Of a stretch of DNA of 64,000 bases, positions 27,815-37,548 are shown piece by piece; the stretch's first letter is position 1; each line of letters opens with the position of its first letter. The DNA is from CBDCME01 sp965218865 (GTDB lineage Bacteria; Pseudomonadota; Alphaproteobacteria; JAAXGF01): assembly GCA_965218865.1 (NCBI GenBank), contig CBDCME010000010.1, forward strand, positions 1 to 64,000, read 5' to 3'. The position numbers and the translations under genes are program-made. Below the pieces are notes generated by a model. It saw only the letters and a program-made list of their open reading frames with translations, was not told the origin of the DNA and ran no database searches.

Positions 27815-29581
27815 CTAGGAAGCCGGCACGCCCATCCGCTTCATGATGATCCATTGCTGGGCGATCGAAAGAACGTTGTTCCATGTCCAGTAGATCACGA
27901 GCCCGGCGGCGAATTGCGCGAACAGGAACGTGAAAAGAACCGGTAAAACCATCATGATCTTGGCTTGGGTCGGATCGGGAGGTTGGGGGCTGATCTTCTG
28001 TTGCAGGAACATCGTGCCGCCCATCAGCAGCGGCCAGATCCCGATCGCCCAGCCCTCGGGCGTGTCCCAGGGCAGCAATCCGAAAAGATTGAGCAGCGAC
28101 GTCGGGTCCGGCGCCGAAAGATCCTTGATCCAACCGAAAAATGGCGCCTGACGCATTTCTATGCTGACGAAGAGAACCTTGTAGAGGGCGAAAAACACGG
28201 GAATCTGGACCAGCACCGGGAGACAGCCGGATAATGGATTGGCCTTCTCCCGCTTGTACAAATCCATCAACTCCTGCTGCATGCGCTGTTTGTCGTCCTT
28301 GAAACGCTCGCGCAGCTCCATCATTTTCGGCTGCAGCTTCTTCATCTTGCTCATCGCCTTGTACGATTTGTTGGCGAGGGGAAAGAATATGAGCTTGATG
28401 ACGACCGTGAGCGCCAAGATCGCGACGCCCATATTGCCCAAAATGTTTTTCAAGTAGACCAAGCAGTAAAAAATCGGCTTGGTCAGGAAAGGGTACCAGC
28501 CCCAATCGATGGCCAAGTCGAATCGGGCCACACCGGCATTGTCATTATAATTATTCACTATTCTGACCACCTTCGCCCCGGCGAAAATTCGGTCGCTGAC
28601 TTCGATGCTGCCCCCTGGTGGGATATTGTGGGCTTCGCGCCAATAATCGACCTGGTAGCGCGCGACTTTTTGGCTATCACTATAGGTGAATCGACCGTCG
28701 AAAGGATTTGCCTGGTCCGGCAGCAAGGCCACGAGCCAATATTTATCGGTTATTCCAAGCCAGCCCCCGGTACTACGAAATTTGTGTTCGGGTTCGGACT
28801 GTAAATCTTCGTATTTAACTCCATCCTCAAGAACGCCGTCGAAGACGCCGAGCGGCCCCTCATGCAAAATATAGAAACCCAAGGTTTCCGGCGTGCCGCG
28901 TCGGTTGACCAAGCCGTAGGGTTGAAGAGTGACCGTCTCGGTGGAACTGTTTGTCACCCGCTGAGTCATGGTGAACATATAGTCGTCGTCCAATGATATC
29001 CGTTGTTCGAAACGCAGGCCGTCGCCGTTGTCCCAAGTTAGCTTGACTGTTCCTCCGGGGCGAAGTGTCTCCCGGTCGGCGATCCAATCGGTTTCCAGCC
29101 CCGGCACGGCAATCGTGTCATCCGTCACGCGCCATCCGACTCTGGCATAATAAGCGGATTCCATCCCACGCGGGGAGAGCAGGATAACTTCCCGACTGTC
29201 GGGTTCGAGGGTATCTTGGTAGCCGACGAGCGTTAGATCGTCGATGCGACCGCCGCGAAGCGCGATCGAGCCGTGAAGGCGAGGCGATTGGATGCTGACG
29301 CGTGGGGTGCGGTCGAGGATGTCGGCGCGGCTCTCGAGTGCTGGCAACGCCACAGCTCCCTCCATCGCGGGCGGCAAAGTCGAGAAGTCGCTCGCCCCCG
29401 GAACCGGAATGTCGGTCTCGCCGTTCACCCCCGACGTCTCCTCGGCGGCCATTCGCTCTGCTTGCCGGGCCTGTTCCTCTTTCAGGCGCTCCAATCGCGG
29501 AAACTCGTAAAAAAACTGGAACCCGAGCAAGATCGCCAACGATAGGAGGATGGCCAGTAGCAGATTACGTTGTTCGCTCAT
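27815..29581 (-). CDS. yidC: Membrane protein insertase YidC
   Basis: A 588-residue inner-membrane insertase. It opens with the first membrane helix (LLLAILLSLAILLGFQFFYEF) and a large periplasmic beta domain (about 60-360). The conserved five-helix insertase core follows (GVAILALTVVIKLIFFPLANKSYKAMSK, the cytoplasmic hairpin MKKLQPKMMELRERFKDD, LSGCLPVLVQIPVFFALYKVL, FLFAQFAAGLVIYWTWNNVLSIAQQ). The ATG at 29579-29581 overlaps the yidD stop (ATGA), so translation is likely coupled. Confidence 0.97.
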   Translation of the reverse strand: MSEQRNLLLAILLSLAILLGFQFFYEFPRLERLKEEQARQAERMAAEETSGVNGETDIPVPGASDFSTLPPAMEGAVALPALESRADILDRTPRVSIQSPRLHGSIALRGGRIDDLTLVGYQDTLEPDSREVILLSPRGMESAYYARVGWRVTDDTIAVPGLETDWIADRETLRPGGTVKLTWDNGDGLRFEQRISLDDDYMFTMTQRVTNSSTETVTLQPYGLVNRRGTPETLGFYILHEGPLGVFDGVLEDGVKYEDLQSEPEHKFRSTGGWLGITDKYWLVALLPDQANPFDGRFTYSDSQKVARYQVDYWREAHNIPPGGSIEVSDRIFAGAKVVRIVNNYNDNAGVARFDLAIDWGWYPFLTKPIFYCLVYLKNILGNMGVAILALTVVIKLIFFPLANKSYKAMSKMKKLQPKMMELRERFKDDKQRMQQELMDLYKREKANPLSGCLPVLVQIPVFFALYKVLFVSIEMRQAPFFGWIKDLSAPDPTSLLNLFGLLPWDTPEGWAIGIWPLLMGGTMFLQQKISPQPPDPTQAKIMMVLPVLFTFLFAQFAAGLVIYWTWNNVLSIAQQWIIMKRMGVPAS

Positions 29582-29862
29582 CCCGCGCCGCGACCCCGAT
29601 CTTCGCAAGGAGGCGCCGCCCCGGAAACCGGTGCGAACGAGTCGCTCGTGGGAGGGACGGGGTCGTATCCACAGGAACCCCAAGGGTGGCATCGCGCCAG
29701 GCGCCGGACGGCGAGCCATCCCCCGGCGATCGCGCCGTGTCGATCCAGGGCTTGACACGCGTATTCGGAACAACTCGGTAAAAAACGGCAGCTAGGCGGT
29801 ATAATCGGCGAAAGCAGCAACTGGTAAATCCGCACCAGGCCAATCAAAAGACGGGACGTCAT
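29578..29862 (-). CDS. yidD: Membrane protein insertion efficiency factor YidD
   Basis: A 94-residue YidD protein with the family core YQLLLSPIIPPSCRFLPSCSEYACQAL (three Cys) and GGWLAVRRLARCHPWGSCGYDPVP. It attaches to the inner membrane through an N-terminal amphipathic helix and helps YidC. The start ATG overlaps the rnpA stop by four bases, and its stop overlaps the yidC start. The last 20 residues are a non-conserved tail. Confidence 0.94.
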   Translation of the reverse strand: MTSRLLIGLVRIYQLLLSPIIPPSCRFLPSCSEYACQALDRHGAIAGGWLAVRRLARCHPWGSCGYDPVPPTSDSFAPVSGAAPPCEDRGRGAG

Positions 29863-30236
29863 CGCGCCGATTCCTTCTCGTTTTCGCGTGGAACCGGTGT
29901 GGGCTCCAGTCGTCGCAGCGCCTGGGCCAAATCTTCCTTCAAGGCACCGAAGGGACGCATGGGCGTGGATTTTCGGGCAATGATCACGTAGTCGTACCCC
30001 GGTGTCGCCAGGTCGGGCATGATGAGTTCGGCGACTCGACGCAGGCGCCGGCGGGCCCGGTTACGGGCCACGGCCGGGCCCACCTTCCGGCTTGCGGTGA
30101 AGCCGACCCGAAAAGGCCCCCGATAGGGGCTCTCGGAAATTTGCACGATCAGGCCCGGGGCGACACATTTGCGCCGCGCACTCGCGACTCGCAAAAATTC
30201 CCTTCGCCTTTGGAGCCGCGCGATTGGACTTTTCAT
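29859..30236 (-). CDS. rnpA: Ribonuclease P protein component
   Basis: A 125-residue basic protein that supports the catalytic RNA in 5' tRNA maturation. Family marks: RREFLRVASARRKCVAPG, VGFTASRKVGPAVARNRARRRLRR (the RNR motif) and GYDYVIIAR. It starts 4 bp after rpmH and runs into yidD by a four-base overlap, as expected for this operon. Confidence 0.95.
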   Translation of the reverse strand: MKSPIARLQRRREFLRVASARRKCVAPGLIVQISESPYRGPFRVGFTASRKVGPAVARNRARRRLRRVAELIMPDLATPGYDYVIIARKSTPMRPFGALKEDLAQALRRLEPTPVPRENEKESAR

Positions 30237-30240
30237 GCAT

Positions 30241-30375
30241 TCAGGCGGAGAGGCGCTTGCGCCCCTTTCTTCGACGATTTGCCAGAACTCTGCGCCCAGC
30301 TACCGTTGCCATCCGAGAGCGAAATCCATGTCGGCGCTTGCGAATGATGACGCTCGGTTGAAACGTGCGTTTCAC
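30241..30375 (-). CDS. rpmH: 50S ribosomal protein L34
   Basis: A 44-residue, highly basic ribosomal protein (KRTFQPSVIIRKRRHGFRS, RRVLANRRRKGRKRLSA). The start is a GTG at 30373-30375 with GGGAGAG upstream; no ATG fits. It is the first gene of the rpmH-rnpA-yidD-yidC-engB-argB series and lies about 40 bp after a strong promoter. Confidence 0.97.
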   Translation of the reverse strand: MKRTFQPSVIIRKRRHGFRSRMATVAGRRVLANRRRKGRKRLSA

Positions 30376-30415
30376 AGATGACTCTCCCTCGCTTGGAGCA
30401 CCGGAACAACGCGGG

Positions 30416-30444
30416 TGTATAGGGTCTTGACCCGGTGAAGTCAA
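30416..30444 (-). promoter_or_regulatory. Sigma-70-type promoter for rpmH operon
   Basis: On the minus strand, TTGACT (30444-30439), a 17-base spacer, then TATACA (30421-30416). Both boxes match the consensus at five of six bases. The first gene, rpmH, starts 41 bases downstream. Confidence 0.8.
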
Positions 30445-30494
30445 TTGCCGGGTGCGGACCCGGCGCAAACGCCCCCCTTATCCTCGTGGCCCCT

Positions 30495-30719
30495 TCATTT
30501 GAGGCCGAAATCCTGAAACCGTCTCTTGAAGCGAGCGACCTGTCCCCCTGTATCGACGATGCGGGTGGCCCCGCCTGTCCATGCCGGATGTGAATTGGGA
30601 TCCACGTCGAGGGTCATGGAATCGCCCTTCTTGCCCCAAGTCGAGCGGGTCGTGAAGGTCGTGCCATCGGTCATGACGACCGAAATCTCGTGGTAGTCGG
30701 GGTGAATGCCCTTTTTCAT
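30495..30719 (-). CDS. rpmE: 50S ribosomal protein L31
   Basis: 74 residues, starting MKKGIHPDYHEISVVMTDG at the ATG at 30717-30719, with SHPAWTGGATRIVDTGGQVARF near the end. It lacks the CxxC zinc pair, so it is the zinc-free form usual in alphaproteobacteria. The frame continues upstream to 30794 without family similarity. A GC stem (CCGGGT/ACCCGG, about 30449-30465) lies between its stop and the rpmH promoter and could end its transcript, though no T run follows. Confidence 0.95.
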   Translation of the reverse strand: MKKGIHPDYHEISVVMTDGTTFTTRSTWGKKGDSMTLDVDPNSHPAWTGGATRIVDTGGQVARFKRRFQDFGLK

Positions 30720-30975
30720 CGTCTCGATCCCATTTTCGGCGTTCTTATAGCCGTCCCGGCGCACCCGGGCAAGTCGCGGCTCGAAGGACGTCATGCGCGC
30801 CTCTTGTCCACCGCTGTGGGGTTGTTTTCGGCCTGCGGCTGCGATACCGATAGGCTATCGTTGGGGTATTGGGCGCCGCTAGGGTATTGAATCATTGTTG
30901 CAGGAAGGCTTGGTTCTTGATGACGACGCCGACGGGTGGTGACAGCATTTCGAAAATTTCACATATCTTCGCGAG

Positions 30976-32895
30976 GTGGTGGCCCAAGGAGGTCAGCGGG
31001 CGATATCGGTTCGACGCGTTTCCCGGGCGCCGCGTTCCTCGATGAGAGATGGCGCCGCCGGCCGGAAAGGCGTCGTCGGCGACCGGCCACGAAGCCGGGA
31101 CCTGCGCCAACTCGAGGGCCTTCTCCGGTTCTTGCTTCCTTATCGATCGGCGATCGCGGGAGCGATCATCGCCCTAACCGTTTCGGCTTCCACGGTGCTG
31201 GTGATGGGAATTGGCCTGCGCCATCTTGTCGATTACGGTTTTCGCGGTGGAGACGCAGCCCTTCTCGATCAGGCCTTCTACATCATGTTCGGCATCATCA
31301 TCGTTCTCGCGGTGGCGACCTACGGTCGTTTTTTCATTGTTTCATGGCTTGGCGAGCGCGTCGTCGCCGACATCCGGCACGCTGTTTTCGGGAGGGTCGT
31401 CAAATTGGGCCCCGCGTTCTTCGAAATCACCAAGATCGGGGAGGTCTTGTCGCGGTTGACCACCGATACGACGGTGATCCAGGTCGTTGTCGGGGCGACG
31501 GCTTCGGCGGCTCTGCGGAATTTGCTGCTCCTGCTCGGCGGGACGGTCCTGCTCTTCATCTCGGCACCCCGGCTGACGGGATATGTGTTCATGATCGTTC
31601 CGGTGGTCGTCGTGCCGATCGTCGTCCTCGGTCGGCGGGTGCGGCGTTTGTCCCGCACGAGCCAGGACAGAATCGCCGATGTCAGCTCCCAGGTCGAGGA
31701 ATCACTCAACGCCGTGCAAACGATTCAGGCCTTTGGCCATGAAGATTTCGAGCGGCGCCGGTTTGGCACTCGGGTGGAGCGCGCGTTCTCCGTCGCGGTA
31801 AGGCGCATCCGCGCGCGGGCTTTGTTGACGGCTCTGGTAATCCTTGGAATTTTCGGGGCCGTCGCCACAGTGCTCTGGATTGGCGGGCAAGAGGTGTTGG
31901 AAGGCGTGATTTCGCCCGGCGAGCTGTCGGCTTTCGTTTTCTACGCCATCGTTGTGGCGGCGTCCGTCGGGGCCTTGAGCGAAGTCTTCGGAGACTTGCA
32001 GCGGGCCGCGGGTGCAGCCGAACGCTTGCGGGAATTGTTACGGACCGAACCGGAAATCTCGGTGCCGAACAATCCCGTGGAGCTTCCGGTGCCGCCAGTC
32101 GGCACGGTCGTCTTCGAAAACGTGACCTTCCATTATCCGTCGCGACCAGACGACGCGGCTCTCGCCGAATTCGACCTCAAGGTAAAACCCGGGCAGACGA
32201 TTGCGCTGGTCGGTCCCTCGGGCGCCGGAAAGTCCACCGTTTTTCAGCTTTTGCTGCGCTTCTACGATCCGAGGAGAGGAGGTATCCTGATCGACGGTGT
32301 CGAACTGCGCAGCGCGTCGCCCCATGAGGTTCGGTCGCGGATCAGTCTTGTACCGCAGGATCCGGTCATATTTTCCGCCGATGCCTGGGACAATATCCGT
32401 TACGGTCGGCCCGACGCCGACGACGAGGAAGTTCGGTCGGCGGCCGATGCCGCCGCCGCGACCGAATTTCTCGATGCCTTGCCCAAGGGATTCGCAACTT
32501 TTCTGGGCGAGCGGGGGACCCGGCTTTCCGCCGGTCAACGCCAGCGGATCGCGATCGCCCGGAGCCTGCTCCGCAACCCGCCGATCCTCCTCCTCGACGA
32601 GGCGACCAGCGCCCTCGACGCCGAAAACGAGCAGATCGTGCAAAAAGCTCTCGAATCTCTGATGGTCGGCCGAACCACGATCGTCATCGCTCACCGCCTC
32701 GCGACGGTTCTCAGGGCCGACAAAATCGTGGTCATGGATGCCGGCACCATTGTGGCCTCCGGAACCCATGCCGAACTGATCGCCCAAGGCGGACTTTACG
32801 CACGCTTGGCGGCACTCCAGTTCGACGCCGACGTCTCGGTGCGGCCCGACCCTGAAGCAACCTTGATGGCCGCCGCACAACCCACGAACGCCTAG
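30976..32895 (+). CDS. ABC exporter, fused membrane and ATPase domains (MsbA/LipA-exporter-like)
   Basis: About 617-639 residues. An ABC type-1 membrane domain (residues about 45-340, six helices, e.g. IAGAIIALTVSASTVLVMGIGL) precedes a nucleotide-binding domain. The latter has Walker A GPSGAGKST, Q-loop LVPQDPVIF, signature RLSAGQRQRIAIARSLL, Walker B ILLLDEATSALD and His switch VIAHRL. It works as a homodimer exporting a lipid, drug or similar compound. Alphaproteobacteria often have such genes near rpmE. Start choice is unsure: the GTG at 30976 follows GAGG, while the ATG at 31042 lacks a clear ribosome site but gives the usual length. Confidence 0.88.
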   Translation: MVAQGGQRAISVRRVSRAPRSSMRDGAAGRKGVVGDRPRSRDLRQLEGLLRFLLPYRSAIAGAIIALTVSASTVLVMGIGLRHLVDYGFRGGDAALLDQAFYIMFGIIIVLAVATYGRFFIVSWLGERVVADIRHAVFGRVVKLGPAFFEITKIGEVLSRLTTDTTVIQVVVGATASAALRNLLLLLGGTVLLFISAPRLTGYVFMIVPVVVVPIVVLGRRVRRLSRTSQDRIADVSSQVEESLNAVQTIQAFGHEDFERRRFGTRVERAFSVAVRRIRARALLTALVILGIFGAVATVLWIGGQEVLEGVISPGELSAFVFYAIVVAASVGALSEVFGDLQRAAGAAERLRELLRTEPEISVPNNPVELPVPPVGTVVFENVTFHYPSRPDDAALAEFDLKVKPGQTIALVGPSGAGKSTVFQLLLRFYDPRRGGILIDGVELRSASPHEVRSRISLVPQDPVIFSADAWDNIRYGRPDADDEEVRSAADAAAATEFLDALPKGFATFLGERGTRLSAGQRQRIAIARSLLRNPPILLLDEATSALDAENEQIVQKALESLMVGRTTIVIAHRLATVLRADKIVVMDAGTIVASGTHAELIAQGGLYARLAALQFDADVSVRPDPEATLMAAAQPTNA

Positions 32896-33059
32896 GATCG
32901 GCCCTGGCTGGATCCACGGAATTTCTCATTAAATGTTTTAAAACTAGGCACCTGCAATATATCATTCGCGCGCTAGATTAATTTCGATCAGGCGACGTCT
33001 TTCAGGCCATGGCTGGATGAAAACGAGCGTCGTGAATTCCTTGTCCGGACGAGCGGGTA

Positions 33060-34106
33060 ATGGCTGACCTCTACCGATTTGCTTGGCCCGTGTTGCGGCG
33101 AATGCCGCCGGAGGGGGCGGGGCGATTTGCTCTCTGGGCGCTCCGGCGCGGCCTCGTGCCACCGCCGTCGGGTGGCGAATATTCATCCTTGCACACCGAG
33201 GTCTGGGGGTTGGCGTTTTCCAACCCGCTTGGTCTCGCGGCGGGATGCGACAAGGACGCGGTTGCGGTCGATGGCTTTTTTGCTCTCGGTTTCGGCTTCG
33301 TCGAAGTGGGCACGGTCACGCCGAAGCCGCAAGCGGGTAACCCCAGACCGCGCCTGTTCCGCCTGGAGGAAGACGGGGCCTTGATCAACCGGCTCGGATT
33401 CAACAGTGCCGGGGCCGATGTGGTTCGGGCGCGTTTGGCTCGGCGGGCCGGTGGCCAGGGGATCGTCGGCGTCAATGTCGGTCCCAACCGCGATTCCGAC
33501 GACGTCGTGGGCGATCTTCGCGCTCTCGTTCAGGGTCTGAAGGGCGTGGGCGACTACGTCGCGATCAACGTTTCGTCGCCCAACACACCGGGACTGCGCG
33601 ATATGCAGGCGCCCGAGCGGCTGTCCCGGCTGGTGAACGCCCTGCGTGAGGGGGATTCACCGCGGCGGCATTCGCGGCCGATTCTGTTGAAAATATCCCC
33701 CGATCTATCCGAGGCCGAGAGGGAGGGACTGGCCGAGCTCGCCCTAGCCAAGGAAATCGACGGTCTTATCGTCGCCAACACCACGACCGCCCGACCAACG
33801 CTGTGGGGACTGCGCGCGGCCGAGGCGGGTGGTCTCAGCGGCCGTCCCCTGTTCGCCCCTTCGACCGCTATTTTGGCCGATATGTACCGCCTGACCCGCG
33901 GCCGGATCCCGCTCGTTGGGGTTGGCGGCGTCTTCTCGGGCGCTGACGCCTACGCCAAGATCCAGGCCGGTGCGTCGCTGGTGCAACTCTATACCGGCCT
34001 CGTTTACCGGGGTCCCCGTCTTGTCGCCGAGATCAGCGCCGATCTCGATGCGCGCCTCGCCGCGGACGGCTTCAAGCAGGTCGGCGAGGCCGTTGGCACG
34101 GCCTAG
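33060..34106 (+). CDS. pyrD: Dihydroorotate dehydrogenase (quinone), class 2
   Basis: A 348-residue FMN enzyme oxidizing dihydroorotate to orotate with membrane quinone in pyrimidine synthesis. Features: an N-terminal membrane-facing helix (ADLYRFAWPVLRRMP), NPLGLAAGCDKDA, VEVGTVTPKPQ, INRLGFNSAG, the catalytic-Ser loop INVSSPNTPGLRDMQ (class 2), LLKISPDL, VANTTT, and the phosphate-binding VGVGGVFSGADAY. Length is usual. Neighbours are the ABC exporter and proS. Confidence 0.96.
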   Translation: MADLYRFAWPVLRRMPPEGAGRFALWALRRGLVPPPSGGEYSSLHTEVWGLAFSNPLGLAAGCDKDAVAVDGFFALGFGFVEVGTVTPKPQAGNPRPRLFRLEEDGALINRLGFNSAGADVVRARLARRAGGQGIVGVNVGPNRDSDDVVGDLRALVQGLKGVGDYVAINVSSPNTPGLRDMQAPERLSRLVNALREGDSPRRHSRPILLKISPDLSEAEREGLAELALAKEIDGLIVANTTTARPTLWGLRAAEAGGLSGRPLFAPSTAILADMYRLTRGRIPLVGVGGVFSGADAYAKIQAGASLVQLYTGLVYRGPRLVAEISADLDARLAADGFKQVGEAVGTA

Positions 34107-34226
34107 CCCCGGCCAATGCCGGAGTTGGGGACAAGGCAGCGGGCCCCATTGTAATCCACCGGACCATTGCCTAGAGTTGCGCCGGCACCGAGCGGTGATC
34201 GCCCGGCAACTTGCCGCGAGGTCGCG

Positions 34227-35516
34227 ATGCGTTTGTCGACGTATTTCATGCCTACCCTGAAGGAGAATCCGAGCGAGGCTCAAATTGTCTCGCACCGGTT
34301 AATGCTGCGTTGCGGCATGATCCGGCAAGCGAGCGCGGGCATTTATTCTTGGTTGCCGCTCGGTTTTCGCGTCCTCGATAGGATCGCCCGGATCGTACGC
34401 GAGGAGATGGACGCCGCCGGCGCTCAGGAGATGCTGATGCCGACCCTGCAACCGGCCGAGTTGTGGCGGGAAAGCGGACGCTACGACGACTACGGCAAGG
34501 AAATGCTGAGGATAAGCGATCGGCACGAGCGCCAAATGGTCTATGGCCCGACCAACGAGGAGCTGATCACCGACATCTTTCGACAGGCGGTGAAGAGTTA
34601 CCGCGACCTGCCGCTCAACCTCTACCACATTCAGTGGAAATTTCGCGACGAGGTGCGACCGCGGTTCGGGGTCATGCGGGGACGCGAATTCCTCATGAAG
34701 GACGCGTATTCGTTTGATTGTGACGTCGCCGGCGCCCGCCGCTCGTACGACGCCATGTTCGTGGCCTACCTCAAGACATTCGCCCGGCTGGGCCTGCTGG
34801 CCATACCGATGCGGGCCGAAAGTGGTGCCATCGGCGGTGACCTGAGCCACGAGTTTCAGATCGTCGCCGAGACCGGGGAGAGCCGGATTTATTATGATTC
34901 CGCGTTCGACGAGTTGCGGGGCGGCGTGGCGCTGGACAACGTCGATAAGTTGCAGGGCTTCTACGCCGCCACCGAGGATAAACACGATCCCGAGAATTGT
35001 CCGCTTGCGACCGAGCAATTGCGCGCGGCGCGCGGTGTCGAGGTCGGGCATATCTTCTATTTCGGCTCGAAATACGCGGCTCCCATGGGCGCCGTCGTCG
35101 CCGGTCCCGACGGTGATTCGATAACGGTTGAAATGGGGTCCTACGGGATCGGCATTTCCCGTCTGGTCGCCGCGATCATCGAAGCCAGCCACGATGACGC
35201 CGGCATCATCTGGCCCGATTCCGTGGCCCCCTACGGGGTCGGGTTGATCAACCTCAAGGCCACCGATTCGGCGTGCCGAACGCTTTGCGACAATCTTTAC
35301 GCGAATTTGGAGGGCGCCGGCGTCGAGGTTCTCTACGACGATCGCAACGAACGGCCCGGAGCCAAGTTCGCGACCATGGACCTCATCGGGCTTCCCTGGC
35401 AGCTCACGGTCGGACCGCGCGGCATGTCGTGCGGGATCGTCGAGCTCAAGCGGCGGGCGACCGGCGAGCGCCACGAAATATCCGCCGAGTCGGCGCTGGC
35501 GCGACTTTCGGAGTAA
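34227..35516 (+). CDS. proS: Prolyl-tRNA synthetase
   Basis: A 429-residue class II synthetase. Motif 2 is FRDEVRPRFGVMRGREFLMKD and motif 3 is GSYGIGISRLVAAI. The anticodon-binding domain is at the end (PYGVGLINLKA, YDDRNERPGAKFATMDLIG). It is the short alphaproteobacterial form without the editing insertion found in E. coli ProRS, so mischarged Ala-tRNA must be cleared by a separate factor if at all. The start ATG 34227 gives the normal MRLSTYFMPTLKE; the frame extends 20 codons further without similarity. It ends 6 bp before the lolC/E gene. Confidence 0.96.
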   Translation: MRLSTYFMPTLKENPSEAQIVSHRLMLRCGMIRQASAGIYSWLPLGFRVLDRIARIVREEMDAAGAQEMLMPTLQPAELWRESGRYDDYGKEMLRISDRHERQMVYGPTNEELITDIFRQAVKSYRDLPLNLYHIQWKFRDEVRPRFGVMRGREFLMKDAYSFDCDVAGARRSYDAMFVAYLKTFARLGLLAIPMRAESGAIGGDLSHEFQIVAETGESRIYYDSAFDELRGGVALDNVDKLQGFYAATEDKHDPENCPLATEQLRAARGVEVGHIFYFGSKYAAPMGAVVAGPDGDSITVEMGSYGIGISRLVAAIIEASHDDAGIIWPDSVAPYGVGLINLKATDSACRTLCDNLYANLEGAGVEVLYDDRNERPGAKFATMDLIGLPWQLTVGPRGMSCGIVELKRRATGERHEISAESALARLSE

Positions 35517-35522
35517 TCGCGG

Positions 35523-36773
35523 ATGGCCTTTTCTTTTGAATGGACGGTCGCGGTTCGCTATTTGCGGGCCCGCCGGCAGGAAGGCTTCATCTCCGTGGTC
35601 GCCGCGTTTTCCTTTCTCGGCATCGCTCTCGGTGTTGCCGCGTTGATCATCGTCCTGGCCGTCATGAACGGCTTTCGCCACGAACTTCTCGGCCGCATTC
35701 TCGGGGTAAACGGCCATGTCACCGTTTACGGCTACGCCGGACGCCTCGCCGATTTCGATTCCCTGACCCGTGAGTTGGCCGAGATAGACGATGTTGTTCG
35801 TGTCACCCCGCTCGTCGACGGGCAGGTCCTCGCCTCGTCGCGACACGGGGTCAGCGCCGGCGCTCTCGTCCGCGGCATTCGGCCGGATGATCTCAGGGGT
35901 CGGCAAATAATTACCGACGCCATTACCACGGGTTCCTTGGCCGAATTCGGCACCAAGGACGGCGGTGTCATTATCGGCCACCGCATGGCCGAGCGCTTCG
36001 GCCTCCGCGTCGGCGACCCCATCACGCTGCTCTCGCCCGAGGGATCGCCGACGGTGTTCGGCACCGTTCCGCGTAGCGCCACTTTCTCGATTCAGGCGAC
36101 TTTCGACGTCGGAATGTACGAGTACGACAACCGCCTGATTCTCATGCCGCTATCGTTGGCGCAGGTTTATTTCCGCAAAGGGGATGCCGTCACGGCGGTG
36201 GAAGTGGAGGCGGCCGAACCCGAGTATATCGACGATCTGCGCAGCGCCGTGTTGGGGACCGTTGGCACCCGGGGGCGCGTGGTCGACTGGCGCCAGGCCA
36301 ACGCACAATTTTTTGGCGCCATCCAGGTCGAGCGAAACGTCATGTTCGTGATCCTCACCCTGATCATTATCGTCGCCGCCTTCAATATCATCTCGAGCCT
36401 CATCATGTTGGTCATGGACAAGGGAAGGGACATTGCCATTCTGCGAACGATGGGGGCGACCAGGGGCATGATCATGCGCGTGTTCCTTTTAAACGGCGCC
36501 ACCATCGGGGTCGTCGGAACCCTGGTCGGTTTTGGTCTCGGAATCGCCTTCGCCACCAACATCGAAACAATCAGGCAATGGATCCAAGGCTTGACCGGAA
36601 CCGAGCTCTTCGCGGCGGAGATATATTTTCTGTCCCAACTGCCGGCCCGGATCGACGTCGGCGAGGTGGCCACGGTCGTGGTGATCTCCCTGGGGCTCTC
36701 CTTTCTCGCCACGTTCTATCCTTCGTGGCGCGCGGCGCGACTCGATCCCGTCGAGGCGCTGCGCTATGAATGA
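35523..36773 (+). CDS. lolC: Lipoprotein-releasing ABC transporter permease LolC/LolE
   Basis: A 416-residue inner-membrane subunit with four helices. One helix is near the N-terminus (FISVVAAFSFLGIALGVAALIIVLAVMNGF), followed by a periplasmic domain (about 50-270) and three C-terminal helices (NVMFVILTLIIIVAAFNIISSLIMLVMDKG, GVVGTLVGFGLGIAF, VATVVVISLGLSFLATFYPSW). It pulls lipoproteins from the inner membrane for LolA. Only one permease gene is present beside lolD, so it probably forms a homodimer (LolF type), as in many alphaproteobacteria. It overlaps lolD by 8 bp. Confidence 0.93.
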   Translation: MAFSFEWTVAVRYLRARRQEGFISVVAAFSFLGIALGVAALIIVLAVMNGFRHELLGRILGVNGHVTVYGYAGRLADFDSLTRELAEIDDVVRVTPLVDGQVLASSRHGVSAGALVRGIRPDDLRGRQIITDAITTGSLAEFGTKDGGVIIGHRMAERFGLRVGDPITLLSPEGSPTVFGTVPRSATFSIQATFDVGMYEYDNRLILMPLSLAQVYFRKGDAVTAVEVEAAEPEYIDDLRSAVLGTVGTRGRVVDWRQANAQFFGAIQVERNVMFVILTLIIIVAAFNIISSLIMLVMDKGRDIAILRTMGATRGMIMRVFLLNGATIGVVGTLVGFGLGIAFATNIETIRQWIQGLTGTELFAAEIYFLSQLPARIDVGEVATVVVISLGLSFLATFYPSWRAARLDPVEALRYE

Positions 36774-37494
36774 CCCCGCCCTCCGGCTGGACCGAATCGT
36801 TCGAACCTTCGTTCAAGGCGGGGCCCGGCTGGAAGTTCTGCGCGGGGCCTCGCTGAGTATCTCGAGCGGCGAAATCGTAGCCCTCGTCGGTCCCTCGGGA
36901 GCCGGTAAGTCGACGCTGCTCCATATCGCCGGATTGCTCGAACGTCCCGATGGCGGCGACGTCTTCATCAAGGGCCGTTCCGCGGGCACGCTCTCGGACT
37001 CCGGGCGAGCGCGAATTCGGCGCGAGACCTTGGGATTCGTGTATCAGTTCCACCATCTTCTGCCCGAATTCTCGGCCCTCGAAAACATTGTTTTGCCCCA
37101 GTTGATCGCCGGCAAGCGGAAATCCCTCGCTCGGGAAAGGGGCCGGGAATTGCTGGCGATGATGGGGCTGAAAGAGCGGTCGACGCACCGGCCGGCGCGG
37201 TTGTCCGGCGGCGAGCAACAACGGGTCGCGATCGCCCGCGCGGTCGCCAACGCGCCGCGAATCCTCTTGTCCGACGAACCGACCGGCAACCTTGACCACG
37301 CGACCGCCGACATGGTTTTCAAAAGACTGATTCGGCTCGTCCGCGAGGCCGGCCTCGCCGCCCTGGTCGCGACCCACAATTCCGAGCTGGCCGCGCGCAT
37401 GGACCGCGTGATGCGCCTGAAGGACGGTATCCTTGTCGACGAGCGGGAGCTTGACCCCTGGGACGAGGAGGAGGTCGAAGGGCGTGGCGGCTAA
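36766..37494 (+). CDS. lolD: Lipoprotein-releasing ABC transporter ATPase LolD
   Basis: A 242-residue ATPase that drives the LolC/E permease. Walker A is GPSGAGKSTLLHIAG, with FVYQFHHLLPEFSALENI (LolD-type Q-loop region), signature RLSGGEQQRVAIARA, Walker B ILLSDEPTGNLD and His switch VATHNSELA. The start ATG lies inside the end of the permease gene, so translation is coupled. dnaE follows after 54 bp. Confidence 0.96.
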   Translation: MNDPALRLDRIVRTFVQGGARLEVLRGASLSISSGEIVALVGPSGAGKSTLLHIAGLLERPDGGDVFIKGRSAGTLSDSGRARIRRETLGFVYQFHHLLPEFSALENIVLPQLIAGKRKSLARERGRELLAMMGLKERSTHRPARLSGGEQQRVAIARAVANAPRILLSDEPTGNLDHATADMVFKRLIRLVREAGLAALVATHNSELAARMDRVMRLKDGILVDERELDPWDEEEVEGRGG

Positions 37495-37548
37495 GCGAAG
37501 GAAGGGGAATTCGCCCTCTTCGGCTGGTGGTTTTCCGGTCTGGAGACG

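Noticed and set aside
34299..35981. 560-codon open frame on the minus strand
   Set aside because: Opposite proS and the start of lolC/E; no domain marks.
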